DNA of 52,698 nucleotides, taken from assembly GCA_022510485.1 (NCBI GenBank), contig JAFLTI010000011.1:1-52698 (forward strand). The letters run 5' to 3'. The DNA comes from Lentimicrobiaceae bacterium (lineage in GTDB: Bacteria > Bacteroidota > Bacteroidia > Bacteroidales > P3). The notes beneath the pieces were generated by a model that did no database searches, was not told the origin of the DNA, and saw only the letters and a list, made by a program, of their open reading frames with translations. The position numbers and the translations under genes were made by a program. Shown one piece after another: positions 16,553-24,285 of this stretch. Position 1 is the first letter of the stretch. Each line of letters begins with the position of its first letter.

Positions 16553-17725
16553 TTATTTTTTTGCCGCCGCCAATATCCGGCAGAGCCTTATGCTCATATC
16601 GGAAAACAAGGTCGGAATGTCGGCGTTCCGGCTTATCTGATAAATGGCATCGTTAAACAAATCGTAATATTGCCGCACGTTGGCGGTGGTTACGAACTTA
16701 GAAAAGTTCTGCCAAAAGGCTTTTTCTGCGGTGTCGCCTGTTATCCATTCTCCGCAACCGTTGGCAATAAGCAGGCAGGCGCGTATTTCGTTGAGGCAGT
16801 TTTGCAGAAACAGTTTTATCGGTTCCCCTTTGAGTTCTTTCATGCGCTCGCTCAAGGCTATCAAGCCGGGCATGTCCACCTTGAAGCAAAGCCGCATCCA
16901 GTCGGCAAAACTTTCGTGAAAGTTCTTGCGGGTTTCGTTGTTGCCCGACAGCAGTTTGGCTTCTATCAGATTGCCTTGGCTGCGTAAAGCCAAATCATGG
17001 GCATCTTCCGCCTCCAGTCCTTTTTGAATCAGATAGGCTTCCAAATCGGCGGCATCTATGCGCGGCACCTTTACCATCTGGGTACGGCTCAGAATCGTGG
17101 GCAGAATACGGTCGGGATTTTCCGAAACCAAGAGAAAAACCGTTTGCGGTTCGGGTTCTTCCAAGGTTTTGAGCAAAATAGAGGAGGTGGTGGGGTCAAG
17201 TTTTTCTATCAGCCATACAATCACTACCCTAAACGCGGCTTCGGCAGGCTTGAGGCTCAAGGTCTGCAAAATCTGACGGCAGTCGCGCACGTTGATGATG
17301 GGCTGCCGGGTGCCGATATTCATAGCCTCCGTCCATTCGTTGAGGCTGAATATGCCTTGGGTGGCAAGCATCATTTCCCGCCATGTTTCGATATAGTCCA
17401 AACTTTGGGAATCTTTTTTGATGCGGCTTCCGTCGGCATTGTTGGGATAAACGAAGTGCAGGTCGGGATGGGCTATCTGCTGAAATTTAAGACAGGAGGG
17501 GCATTGACCGCAAGAATCGGCAGAAAGTCCGTTCAGGTCTTTGCCCGATTCGGCATGAACCTTTTGCCGGCAGTTGATGTATTGGGCGTAGGCGGTGGCT
17601 AAGGCAAGCTGTCCGCTGCCTTCCGCTCCCCAAAACAGTTGAGCGTGCGGAATACGTCCGCTATCGGCGGCGGCAATCAGTTTCTCTATTAAATGCCGTT
17701 GTCCTATGATGTCTCTGAAACGCAT
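16553..17725 (-). CDS. holB: DNA polymerase III clamp-loader subunit delta'
   Basis: The protein has 390 aa. It opens with F-R-D-I-I-G-Q-R-H-L-I-E-K-L, typical of clamp-loader AAA+ proteins. The P-loop is degenerate (G-A-E-G-S-G-Q, no Lys), as expected for non-ATPase delta'. A zinc-binding cluster (C-x-x-C-P-S-C after a spaced Cys) follows, then T-T-S-S-I-L-L-K-T-L-E-E-P and I-L-S-R-T-Q, equivalent to the S-R-C arginine-finger motif with T for C. It is part of the replisome clamp loader. It heads the minus-strand operon, with a good promoter at 17750-17781. Confidence 0.88.
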   Translation of the reverse strand: MRFRDIIGQRHLIEKLIAAADSGRIPHAQLFWGAEGSGQLALATAYAQYINCRQKVHAESGKDLNGLSADSCGQCPSCLKFQQIAHPDLHFVYPNNADGSRIKKDSQSLDYIETWREMMLATQGIFSLNEWTEAMNIGTRQPIINVRDCRQILQTLSLKPAEAAFRVVIVWLIEKLDPTTSSILLKTLEEPEPQTVFLLVSENPDRILPTILSRTQMVKVPRIDAADLEAYLIQKGLEAEDAHDLALRSQGNLIEAKLLSGNNETRKNFHESFADWMRLCFKVDMPGLIALSERMKELKGEPIKLFLQNCLNEIRACLLIANGCGEWITGDTAEKAFWQNFSKFVTTANVRQYYDLFNDAIYQISRNADIPTLFSDMSIRLCRILAAAKK

Positions 17726-17749
17726 TTCGGTTCAATAATCCCAAATCGG

Positions 17750-17781
17750 CAAATTTAATGAAAAAGAGGGGCTATTGCAAG
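17750..17781 (-). promoter_or_regulatory. promoter of the holB-to-MATE operon
   Basis: On the minus strand the -33 element CTTG (17781-17778) is separated by 20 nt from TAAATTTG (17757-17750), a perfect TAnnTTTG. The holB ATG is 24 nt downstream. Confidence 0.6.
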
Positions 17782-17871
17782 AGCCGGGGCGTCCGCCAAT
17801 TTTTCACGCAAAAAGGAGGCGTTTGGCAGTAGGGAGGATATAAATCTGCAAAAATGGCAGAAGCCGAAGAT

Positions 17872-17888
17872 TGGCACACTTTGTGCCA
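17872..17888. promoter_or_regulatory. inverted repeat in the groES upstream region
   Basis: TGGCACA (17872-17878) and TGTGCCA (17882-17888) are perfect 7-nt arms around CTT, 68 nt before the groES ATG. No CIRCE element is seen. A second small hairpin, GTCCG-GAAA-CGGAC, is at 17903-17916. The first repeat could be an operator or part of a promoter; its role is unproven. Confidence 0.4.
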
Positions 17889-17956
17889 TAGCCCAGAACC
17901 GTGTCCGGAAACGGACGCGAGACCAAAGAGTAAAAACAACTAAAATAAAAACAGTC

Positions 17957-18235
17957 ATGTCGAAACTTAAAATCAAACCTTTAGCCGATCGTGTATTGGT
18001 TGAACCCATGGAAGCCGAACAGAAAACCGCTGCCGGTATCATTATTCCCGATACCGCCAAGGAAAAACCCCAGCAAGGCGTGGTGGTTGCCGTAGGTCCG
18101 GGTAAGAAAGACGAACCTATGAGCGTTAAGGCTGGCGACAAAATCCTGTATGGCAAGTATTCCGGTTCCGAAATCAATATTGACGGAACCAATTACCTGA
18201 TTATGCGCGAAAGCGACATTTTTGCCATTCTCTAA
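17957..18235 (+). CDS. groES: co-chaperonin GroES
   Basis: The protein has 92 aa, close to the usual length. It opens [13 protein letters not shown] and contains the mobile-loop region [19 protein letters not shown] and the [13 protein letters not shown] roof segment. It caps GroEL for ATP-dependent folding in the cytosol. groEL starts 35 nt downstream, so the two form the standard bicistron. Confidence 0.97.
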   Translation: MSKLKIKPLADRVLVEPMEAEQKTAAGIIIPDTAKEKPQQGVVVAVGPGKKDEPMSVKAGDKILYGKYSGSEINIDGTNYLIMRESDIFAIL

Positions 18236-18270
18236 TTCATTCAGTTAAAAAATATTAAAAGAAATATATT

Positions 18271-19902
18271 ATGGCAGCAAAAGAAATCCTTTTTGACCAA
18301 GAAGCTAAAAATCGTCTTAAAAAAGGCGTTGACGCCTTGTGCGATGCTGTAAAGGTAACCTTGGGACCCAAGGGTCGCAATGTAATTATCGACCGTAAGT
18401 TCGGCGCACCCCACGTTACCAAAGACGGCGTTAGCGTGGCAAAAGAAATAGAATTGAAAGACACCGTAGAAAACATGGGTGCCCAGATGGTTAAGGAAGT
18501 AGCTTCCAAAACCAACGATCTGGCGGGCGACGGTACCACCACCGCTACCATTTTGGCGCAGGCTATTGTGCGCACGGGTCTTAAGAACGTTACCGCCGGT
18601 GCTAACCCGATGGATATCAAGCGCGGTATCGACAAAGCCGTAGAAGAAGTGGTTGCCCAAATCAAGAAGATGAGCCGCAAGGTGGGCGACAGCGTTGAAA
18701 AAATAGAACAGGTTGCCACCATTTCTGCCAACAACGACAGCAATATCGGTAAGCTTATCGCCGAAGCGATGAAGCAGGTAAAGAAAGAAGGCGTTATTAC
18801 GATTGAAGAAGCCAAGGGTACCGAAACCAACGTAAAGGTGGTGGAAGGTATGCAGTTTGACCGGGGTTACATTTCTCCCTACTTTGTTACCGATACCGAA
18901 AAGATGGAAGCGGTGATGGAAAATCCTTTCGTGCTGCTCTACGACAAGAAGATTTCGGTAATGAAAGATTTTCTGCCCGTGCTCGAAAAAACGGTGCAGA
19001 CCGGCCGTCCTTTGGTAGTGATTGCCGAAGATATAGATGGCGAAGCCTTGGCTACCTTGGTAGTGAACCGTCTGCGCGGCTCGCTCAAGATTGCCGCTGT
19101 TAAGGCTCCCGGATTCGGCGACCGTCGTAAGGAAATGATGGAAGACATCGCTACCCTGACCGGCGGTACTGTTGTTTCCGAAGAAAAAGGCCTCAAATTG
19201 GAAGACATCGACCTTACCTTCTTGGGTCAAGCCGAAAAAATCACGATTGACAAGGAAAATACCACGATTGTGAACGGTAAAGGCAAGAAAGCCGACATTC
19301 AGGACCGTGTCAACATGATTAAGGCTCAGATTGAAAAGACAACCTCCGACTACGACCGCGAAAAATTGCAGGAACGCCTTGCTAAATTGGCGGGCGGTGT
19401 GGCTGTAATCTATGTAGGTGCGGCTTCGGAAGTAGAAATGAAAGAAAAGAAAGACCGCTTTGACGATGCGTTGCACGCTACCCGTGCCGCCGTTGAAGAA
19501 GGTATCGTACCCGGCGGAGGTGTGGCATACTTGCGTTGCATCTCGGCTTTGGACAAGCTCAAGGTAGACAACGATGACGAAAGGGTAGGGGTGGAAATTA
19601 TCCGTCGCGCCCTCGAAGAACCGCTCCGTCAAATCGTTACCAATGCCGGTTTAGACGGCTCGGTAATCGTAGACAAGGTAAAGGCAGGCAAAGACGACTA
19701 CGGTTTCAATGCCCGCACCGAAACCTACGAAAACCTTTTGGCTACGGGTGTTATCGACCCCGCCAAGGTAACCCGCGTGGCTTTGGAAAACGCCGCTTCG
19801 ATTGCCGGTATGTTGCTCACCACCGAATGTGTGTTGGCAGAAATCAAAGAAGACAAGCCCGCCGCCCCGGCAATGCCCGGCGGTATGGACGGCATGTATT
19901 AA
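18271..19902 (+). CDS. groEL: chaperonin GroEL
   Basis: The protein has 543 aa, full length. Visible signatures are [10 protein letters not shown], the ATP-site G-D-G-T-T-T-A-T near 85-92, and [15 protein letters not shown] in the second equatorial segment. It ends with the G-G-M-D-G-M-Y flexible tail. It folds cytosolic proteins with GroES. A long antisense reading frame over the gene is a codon-bias shadow. The gene is followed by a strong terminator at 19933. Confidence 0.98.
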   Translation: MAAKEILFDQEAKNRLKKGVDALCDAVKVTLGPKGRNVIIDRKFGAPHVTKDGVSVAKEIELKDTVENMGAQMVKEVASKTNDLAGDGTTTATILAQAIVRTGLKNVTAGANPMDIKRGIDKAVEEVVAQIKKMSRKVGDSVEKIEQVATISANNDSNIGKLIAEAMKQVKKEGVITIEEAKGTETNVKVVEGMQFDRGYISPYFVTDTEKMEAVMENPFVLLYDKKISVMKDFLPVLEKTVQTGRPLVVIAEDIDGEALATLVVNRLRGSLKIAAVKAPGFGDRRKEMMEDIATLTGGTVVSEEKGLKLEDIDLTFLGQAEKITIDKENTTIVNGKGKKADIQDRVNMIKAQIEKTTSDYDREKLQERLAKLAGGVAVIYVGAASEVEMKEKKDRFDDALHATRAAVEEGIVPGGGVAYLRCISALDKLKVDNDDERVGVEIIRRALEEPLRQIVTNAGLDGSVIVDKVKAGKDDYGFNARTETYENLLATGVIDPAKVTRVALENAASIAGMLLTTECVLAEIKEDKPAAPAMPGGMDGMY

Positions 19903-19932
19903 TAGATTGCAGATTGTTTTCATTGGTTGTAC

Positions 19933-19962
19933 GGGAGGCGGCTTTTGCCGCCTCCCTTTTTT
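19933..19962 (+). terminator. rho-independent terminator of groESL
   Basis: A perfect 10-bp stem, GGGAGGCGGC / GCCGCCTCCC (19933-19942 and 19947-19956), closes a TTTT loop and runs directly into six T residues. Confidence 0.93.
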
Positions 19963-20046
19963 GTTTTCCGGGTCTTCAAAGAGGTTCTTAACCGCCGAAT
20001 GTTGGTTTTTATTTTGAACGGGCTTGCATCGGGGCATCTATTGCAC

Positions 20047-20054
20047 TATCTTTA
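20047..20054 (+). promoter_or_regulatory. possible -7 element for the DUF6913-dapA pair
   Basis: TATCTTTA matches TAnnTTTG at seven of eight positions and lies 23 nt before the ATG at 20078, downstream of the groEL terminator. There is no clear -33 element, so support is weak. Confidence 0.3.
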
Positions 20055-20077
20055 TACTTTCGTAGAATGGAGTACCT

Positions 20078-20638
20078 ATGTTCGACAAAGTAAGGATTTG
20101 GTTTTGGCAGCGGAACGTGCGTAGCGTATTGCGGCACAACAAGACCTCCCGCAAGCTTTCGGGCTTGACGGATGCTTACCGGGTGGGCATCTATTATGTT
20201 TATCGGAACGAGGAGGAAATGAACAGTCTGCGGGGCTTTGTAACTCGTTTGATGCAGACAGGAAAACGAGTCAAGGCATTGGTGTATATGCCGGGCAAGG
20301 AAACCCCGAAACCCGAAGCGAAAGATGCGGGTTTTGCTTTTTTTGTTAAACGTGATCTGGATTGGAAGTTCTTTCCGCAGGAGGAACTGAATCCGGAGCT
20401 TGATGCGTTTTTGGATCAGGATTACGATTTGCTGATAGATTTCAGTTCAGACTTTCATTACACGGATGTTGCGATAATGGCTACCTGCGTTTCGCATATG
20501 AAGGTGGGTAAGTTCAGCCCATGGAACCTCAAGGTGAACGACCTTTGCCTCGCTCCCGAACCGAACGAAAACTACGTGGAGGGATTTATCCGGGTATTGG
20601 AAACATATTTGCCGCTGTTTGACGGCGGACAAAAGTAA
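20078..20638 (+). CDS. uncharacterised conserved protein, DUF6913-like
   Basis: The protein has 186 aa with no signal peptide or membrane segment. It has an R-x-x-R-x-x-R-H-N-K-T-S basic start, an alpha/beta body containing Y-D-L-L-I-D-F-S-S-D-F-H-Y (about 127-139) and a C-terminal A-P-E-P-N-E-N-Y-V-E-G-F-I segment. I associate this layout with DUF6913 of Bacteroidota (family number from memory), which often precedes dapA. It lies 5 nt upstream of dapA and is surely co-transcribed, so a link to lysine/diaminopimelate synthesis or wall supply is possible. No function is known to me. Confidence 0.7.
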   Translation: MFDKVRIWFWQRNVRSVLRHNKTSRKLSGLTDAYRVGIYYVYRNEEEMNSLRGFVTRLMQTGKRVKALVYMPGKETPKPEAKDAGFAFFVKRDLDWKFFPQEELNPELDAFLDQDYDLLIDFSSDFHYTDVAIMATCVSHMKVGKFSPWNLKVNDLCLAPEPNENYVEGFIRVLETYLPLFDGGQK

Positions 20639-20643
20639 ATTTT

Positions 20644-21552
20644 ATGGCAGTGCAGAAAAGACTGAGCGGCGTAGGAACGGCATTGGTTACGCCTTTTGAA
20701 AAAGACGGTCGTCATATTGATTTTGACGCCCTGCAACGGATAGTGGAACACAGCATAGCGGGAGGCGTGGATTTTTTGGTGGTTTTGGGAACTACCGGAG
20801 AAAGCCCCGCCTTAGACGAGGTGGAAAAACAGGAGGTATGCCATGCGGTGGTTCAATACGCCAAAGGCAGGTTGCCCTTGGTAATGGGCGTTGGCGGCAA
20901 TAATACCGCCGGTGTAATCAAAAGCTTGCAGAAAACCGATTTTTCGGGATTCTCCTATATCCTCTCGGTAACTCCTTTTTACAATAAACCGGGGCAGCGC
21001 GGTCTGTACGCGCATTTCAAGTCGGTGGCAGAACATTCGCCCCTGCCGGTAATCGTGTATAATATTCCTTCGCGCTGCGGTGCCAATGTGGAACCCGAAA
21101 CGGTGTTGAAATTGGCGGATAGCGTGCCCAATATCGCGGCGGTAAAAGAGGCGTCGGGTATGGTGGGAAAGATAGGGGAGATATTGCGCGACCGTCCGTC
21201 GCATTTTTCGGTGTTCAGCGGCGATGATTCGCTTACCCTGCCTTTGGTGGCGATGGGTGCCGACGGTGTTATCAGCACGGCGGCAAACCTCCTTTCCAAA
21301 GAAATGAAAGCTATTGTAGAAAGCGTCAGGAAAGGCAGGCTTTCTCAAGCGCAGGCGGTAAACGCCCGCATTATGAATCTGCTCAAACTGCTCTTTGAAC
21401 AAGGCAATCCCCCCGGCATCAAAGCCGCCCTCCATATACAGGGCTTTTGCGAAAACTCCTTGCGTTTGCCCTTAACTTCGGTTACGCGAAATCTGTACGG
21501 CAGGATAGAGGAGGAACTTTTACATCTTTTCGGGAGCAACGATTCCCAATAG
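20644..21552 (+). CDS. dapA: 4-hydroxy-tetrahydrodipicolinate synthase
   Basis: The protein has 302 aa. It condenses pyruvate with aspartate semialdehyde, the first committed step to diaminopimelate and lysine, and feeds peptidoglycan. The (beta/alpha)8 motifs are present: G-T-T-G-E-S at 49-54, P-F-Y-N-K-P with Y113, V-Y-N-I-P-S-R with Y139, and the Schiff-base K168 in V-K-E-A-S-G. It follows the DUF6913-like gene by 5 nt. Its last 33 nt overlap the 3' end of argS on the opposite strand. Confidence 0.96.
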   Translation: MAVQKRLSGVGTALVTPFEKDGRHIDFDALQRIVEHSIAGGVDFLVVLGTTGESPALDEVEKQEVCHAVVQYAKGRLPLVMGVGGNNTAGVIKSLQKTDFSGFSYILSVTPFYNKPGQRGLYAHFKSVAEHSPLPVIVYNIPSRCGANVEPETVLKLADSVPNIAAVKEASGMVGKIGEILRDRPSHFSVFSGDDSLTLPLVAMGADGVISTAANLLSKEMKAIVESVRKGRLSQAQAVNARIMNLLKLLFEQGNPPGIKAALHIQGFCENSLRLPLTSVTRNLYGRIEEELLHLFGSNDSQ

Positions 21553-23325
21553 ATTCAAGCCTGTCTTTAGAATAACGCCGGTATGCTGCACCAAGGCGAG
21601 GCGGAACGCCCTTAATACGGCGTTTTCTTCGCGCAATACGTTGGTGTCTTGATAAAAGCCGTTAAAGTCTTTTGCCAAATCGTAGAGGTAATTGGCAATA
21701 AGGGCAGGGCTGAACTGATCTCCCGCCTGCTTTAAGACTGCCGGATAAGATGCCAAGTTTTGAATCAGGCTTTTTTCCTTGCCCGAAATGTTCAAACCCT
21801 CGGTTTGATAGGCAATCGCATCATCGGGATTGCAACCGCTTTTGCGCAGCAAAGAACGGATACGGGCGTGCGTGTATTGCAGGAAAGGACCGGTATTTCC
21901 GTTAAAGTCGATAGACTCCTTGGGGTTAAAAAGCATATTCTTAACCGGATCCACCTTTAAGATAAAGTATTTGAGCGCACCCATACCGAGTTCAAAATAG
22001 AGCCTGTCCATTTCCTCCCGGTTTCCGTCTTGTGCGGAAATGCCTTTGGCGGCGCGGATTTCCTCGCTCGTTTCGCGGGCGGTTTCCGTCATCTTTACAA
22101 TAAGGTCGTCGGCATCTACCACCGTACCCTCGCGCGATTTCATCTTGCCTTCGGGCAGTTCCACCATACCGTAGGAAAGGTGGGTGATTTTTTCGCCCCA
22201 TTCGTAGCCTAATTTCCGCAGAACCCGCTTCAACACATCAAAATGGTAGTTCTGTTCGTTGCCTACCACATAAATGAGTTTTTGGGCGTCAAAATCCTTT
22301 TGACGCAAACGCGCCGTGCCCAAATCCTGTGTCATATAAACCGAAGTGCCGTCTTTACGCAAAAGCAGTTTTTCATCCAAACCTTCGTCGCGCAAATCCG
22401 CCCATACCGAGCCGTCTTCCTTGCGCACCAGCACGCCTTTATCCAATCCCTCCTGCACCATACTCTTGCCTAACAGGTAGGTGTCCGATTCGTAGTAAAT
22501 CTTGTCGAAACCAACGCCTAACTTATCGTAGGTGGTATCAAATCCCTCATACACCCAGCCGTTCATCTTTTGCCAAAGGGCGCGTACCTGTTCGTCGCCG
22601 CTTTCCCATTTGCGCAGCATTTCCTGCGCTTCGCGCATAAGTTCCGTGCGGTTTTCGGCTTCCTCTTTCTTGAGCTCCGGTTCAGACTGGAGTATCTTAT
22701 CGGTCTGTTCCTTGAGTTTGCTGCTGAACACTACATAATACTTGCCCACCAAGTGGTCGCCTTTCATACCGCTGCTTTGCGGAGTTTCGCCCTCGCCCCA
22801 CTTGAGCCAAGCCAGCATCGACTTGCAGATATGTATTCCGCGGTCGTTCACCAAGTTCACTTTTTTTACCGTATAGCCGTTGGCTTGCAGAATACGGCTT
22901 ACCGACCAGCCCAAAAGGATATTGCGGATATGCCCGAGATGCAGGGGTTTGTTGGTGTTGGGCGAAGAATATTCAATAACGGTAGGTTTGCTGCCTTTGG
23001 ATTCGGGTTCACCTGCCTTGCGCAGGCTGTCTAAATGTTTTACCCAATAGGCATCGCTTATCGAGAGGTTCAGAAAGCCTTTTACGGTATTGAAAGCCGT
23101 TATGTCGGGGCAATGTTCCTTAAGGTAGGTTCCTATCAGATTGCCTGTTTCTTCGGGGCTTTTCTTGGCGGCTTTTACAAATGGAAACACCACCAAGGTA
23201 AGGTCGCCTTCAAATTTCTTATCGGTTTTTTGAAACTGTATGCTGCCTTCTTTGGCTTCAAATTCAAACAATTCCTTAACCGCCCGTGCGGAAAGTTTTT
23301 CTAAAACGCTTTCGATGGTTTCCAT
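21520..23325 (-). CDS. argS: arginyl-tRNA synthetase
   Basis: The protein has 601 aa from the ATG at 23325, beginning M-E-T-I-E-S-V-L. A longer frame reaching 23622 runs antisense into the EamA gene and is rejected. It is a class I synthetase: S-S-P-N-T-N-K-P-L-H-L-G-H (HIGH) near 118-130, a K-M-K-S-R-E-G motif in the KMSKS position, and a C-terminal anticodon-binding DALR domain. It charges tRNA-Arg in the cytosol. A TAnnTTTG promoter is at 23369-23376. The gene overlaps dapA tail to tail by 33 nt. Confidence 0.96.
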   Translation of the reverse strand: METIESVLEKLSARAVKELFEFEAKEGSIQFQKTDKKFEGDLTLVVFPFVKAAKKSPEETGNLIGTYLKEHCPDITAFNTVKGFLNLSISDAYWVKHLDSLRKAGEPESKGSKPTVIEYSSPNTNKPLHLGHIRNILLGWSVSRILQANGYTVKKVNLVNDRGIHICKSMLAWLKWGEGETPQSSGMKGDHLVGKYYVVFSSKLKEQTDKILQSEPELKKEEAENRTELMREAQEMLRKWESGDEQVRALWQKMNGWVYEGFDTTYDKLGVGFDKIYYESDTYLLGKSMVQEGLDKGVLVRKEDGSVWADLRDEGLDEKLLLRKDGTSVYMTQDLGTARLRQKDFDAQKLIYVVGNEQNYHFDVLKRVLRKLGYEWGEKITHLSYGMVELPEGKMKSREGTVVDADDLIVKMTETARETSEEIRAAKGISAQDGNREEMDRLYFELGMGALKYFILKVDPVKNMLFNPKESIDFNGNTGPFLQYTHARIRSLLRKSGCNPDDAIAYQTEGLNISGKEKSLIQNLASYPAVLKQAGDQFSPALIANYLYDLAKDFNGFYQDTNVLREENAVLRAFRLALVQHTGVILKTGLNLLGIVAPEKM

Positions 23326-23368
23326 TCTCGTATAAGTCTTTTTGTTAAGCCGTATGGCATCCAAACTG

Positions 23369-23376
23369 CAAAAGTA
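23369..23376 (-). promoter_or_regulatory. -7 promoter element of argS
   Basis: On the minus strand TACTTTTG matches TAnnTTTG and is followed by CAG, like other promoters here. It lies 43 nt before the argS ATG, in the gap after the EamA stop. No spaced TTTG is evident. Confidence 0.5.
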
Positions 23377-23390
23377 GCCAAAAACCGCAA

Positions 23391-24272
23391 CTATTTTTTT
23401 CGCGAAGCCAAATAAACGCCACCTATAGTGAGCGCGGCACCCGCCACCATAACGGGGGTAAGGGGTTCGTGCAGGATAAGGAAAGATGCGCTTGCCGTTA
23501 CTACGGGCGAAAGATAGATGTAGTTGGTTGCCTGTATCGGGTCTATTTTGGTAAGAACCTTGTTCCAAAACAGGAAACACAGCAGCGAGGCGATAAGCCC
23601 GAGGTAGAGCAGGTTGCCCCAAACGGCGGGTTGCCGCAGTAGCGAAAGGCTTTCCGCCTGAAACGAAAACAGGTAAAGCGGTATAATGGTAAGCAAGCCG
23701 TAAAAGAACACCTTTCGGGTAATAAAAAGGTTGTTGTATTTGGTTTCAAGTTTTTTTACGCATACGGTGTAAAAGCCCCAGCAGAGCGAGGCGGCAAGGC
23801 AGAGCAGGTCGCCTTTGGGCGAGAGGTGCAGTACAAAATGACCGTTGAGTATTACGCAGCTTACCCCAGCAAGGGCTATGAGCGAGCCAATCCAGAACTT
23901 TTTAGTTAGAGGCGTGGTTTTGGAACGCGAAAAAAGCCGCAGCAGCAAGGCGGTGATAAGGGGCGCGATGCAGAGAATAAGGGCTATGTTGTTGGTGGCG
24001 GTGTAGGTAAGCGCCGTATTTTCGGTGTAGAAATACAGCGAGCCTCCGCAAATGCCGGCAAAGGCAAGCAGCAGTTCGTCTTTAAGGGAATCTGCCCAAA
24101 GCCGTCTGTGGTAATAGGCTGCCATAAGCAGGTAGGCGAGCAGAAAACGGTAAAAGAAGATTTCCTGCGGGCTTAGACCGCCAAGCAGCAGTATTTTGGT
24201 AGAGACAAAAGTGGTTCCCCACACCACCACGATGCCGAGGGCCAAAAGATGATAGGCAAAACGGGATTGCAT
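23391..24272 (-). CDS. EamA/DMT-family transporter
   Basis: The protein has 293 aa with ten predicted membrane helices in two EamA repeats. The first has V-V-W-G-T-T-F-V-S-T-K (typical TM1), and the second begins G-D-L-L-C-L-A-A-S-L-C-W-G-F-Y-T-V. A G-G-V-Y-L-A-S-R-K-K end is also typical. It is an inner-membrane exporter of metabolites or amino acids; the substrate is not predictable. It begins 13 nt after the lptD stop and is probably co-transcribed with it. Confidence 0.88.
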   Translation of the reverse strand: MQSRFAYHLLALGIVVVWGTTFVSTKILLLGGLSPQEIFFYRFLLAYLLMAAYYHRRLWADSLKDELLLAFAGICGGSLYFYTENTALTYTATNNIALILCIAPLITALLLRLFSRSKTTPLTKKFWIGSLIALAGVSCVILNGHFVLHLSPKGDLLCLAASLCWGFYTVCVKKLETKYNNLFITRKVFFYGLLTIIPLYLFSFQAESLSLLRQPAVWGNLLYLGLIASLLCFLFWNKVLTKIDPIQATNYIYLSPVVTASASFLILHEPLTPVMVAGAALTIGGVYLASRKK

Positions 24273-24285
24273 CTCTATGCGGTGT

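Noticed and set aside
17872-17888. Definite sigma-54 promoter for groESL
   Set aside because: The -12 part is one base off consensus and the site is equally explained as a perfect inverted repeat, so it is recorded only as a candidate regulatory site.
18241-19632. 463-codon open frame antisense to groEL
   Set aside because: It lies wholly over groEL in the opposite strand, has no family resemblance and reflects codon bias of a highly expressed gene.
23326-23622. N-terminal extension of argS
   Set aside because: The added 99 residues overlap the EamA gene, are not synthetase-like, and would put the start upstream of the argS promoter element.
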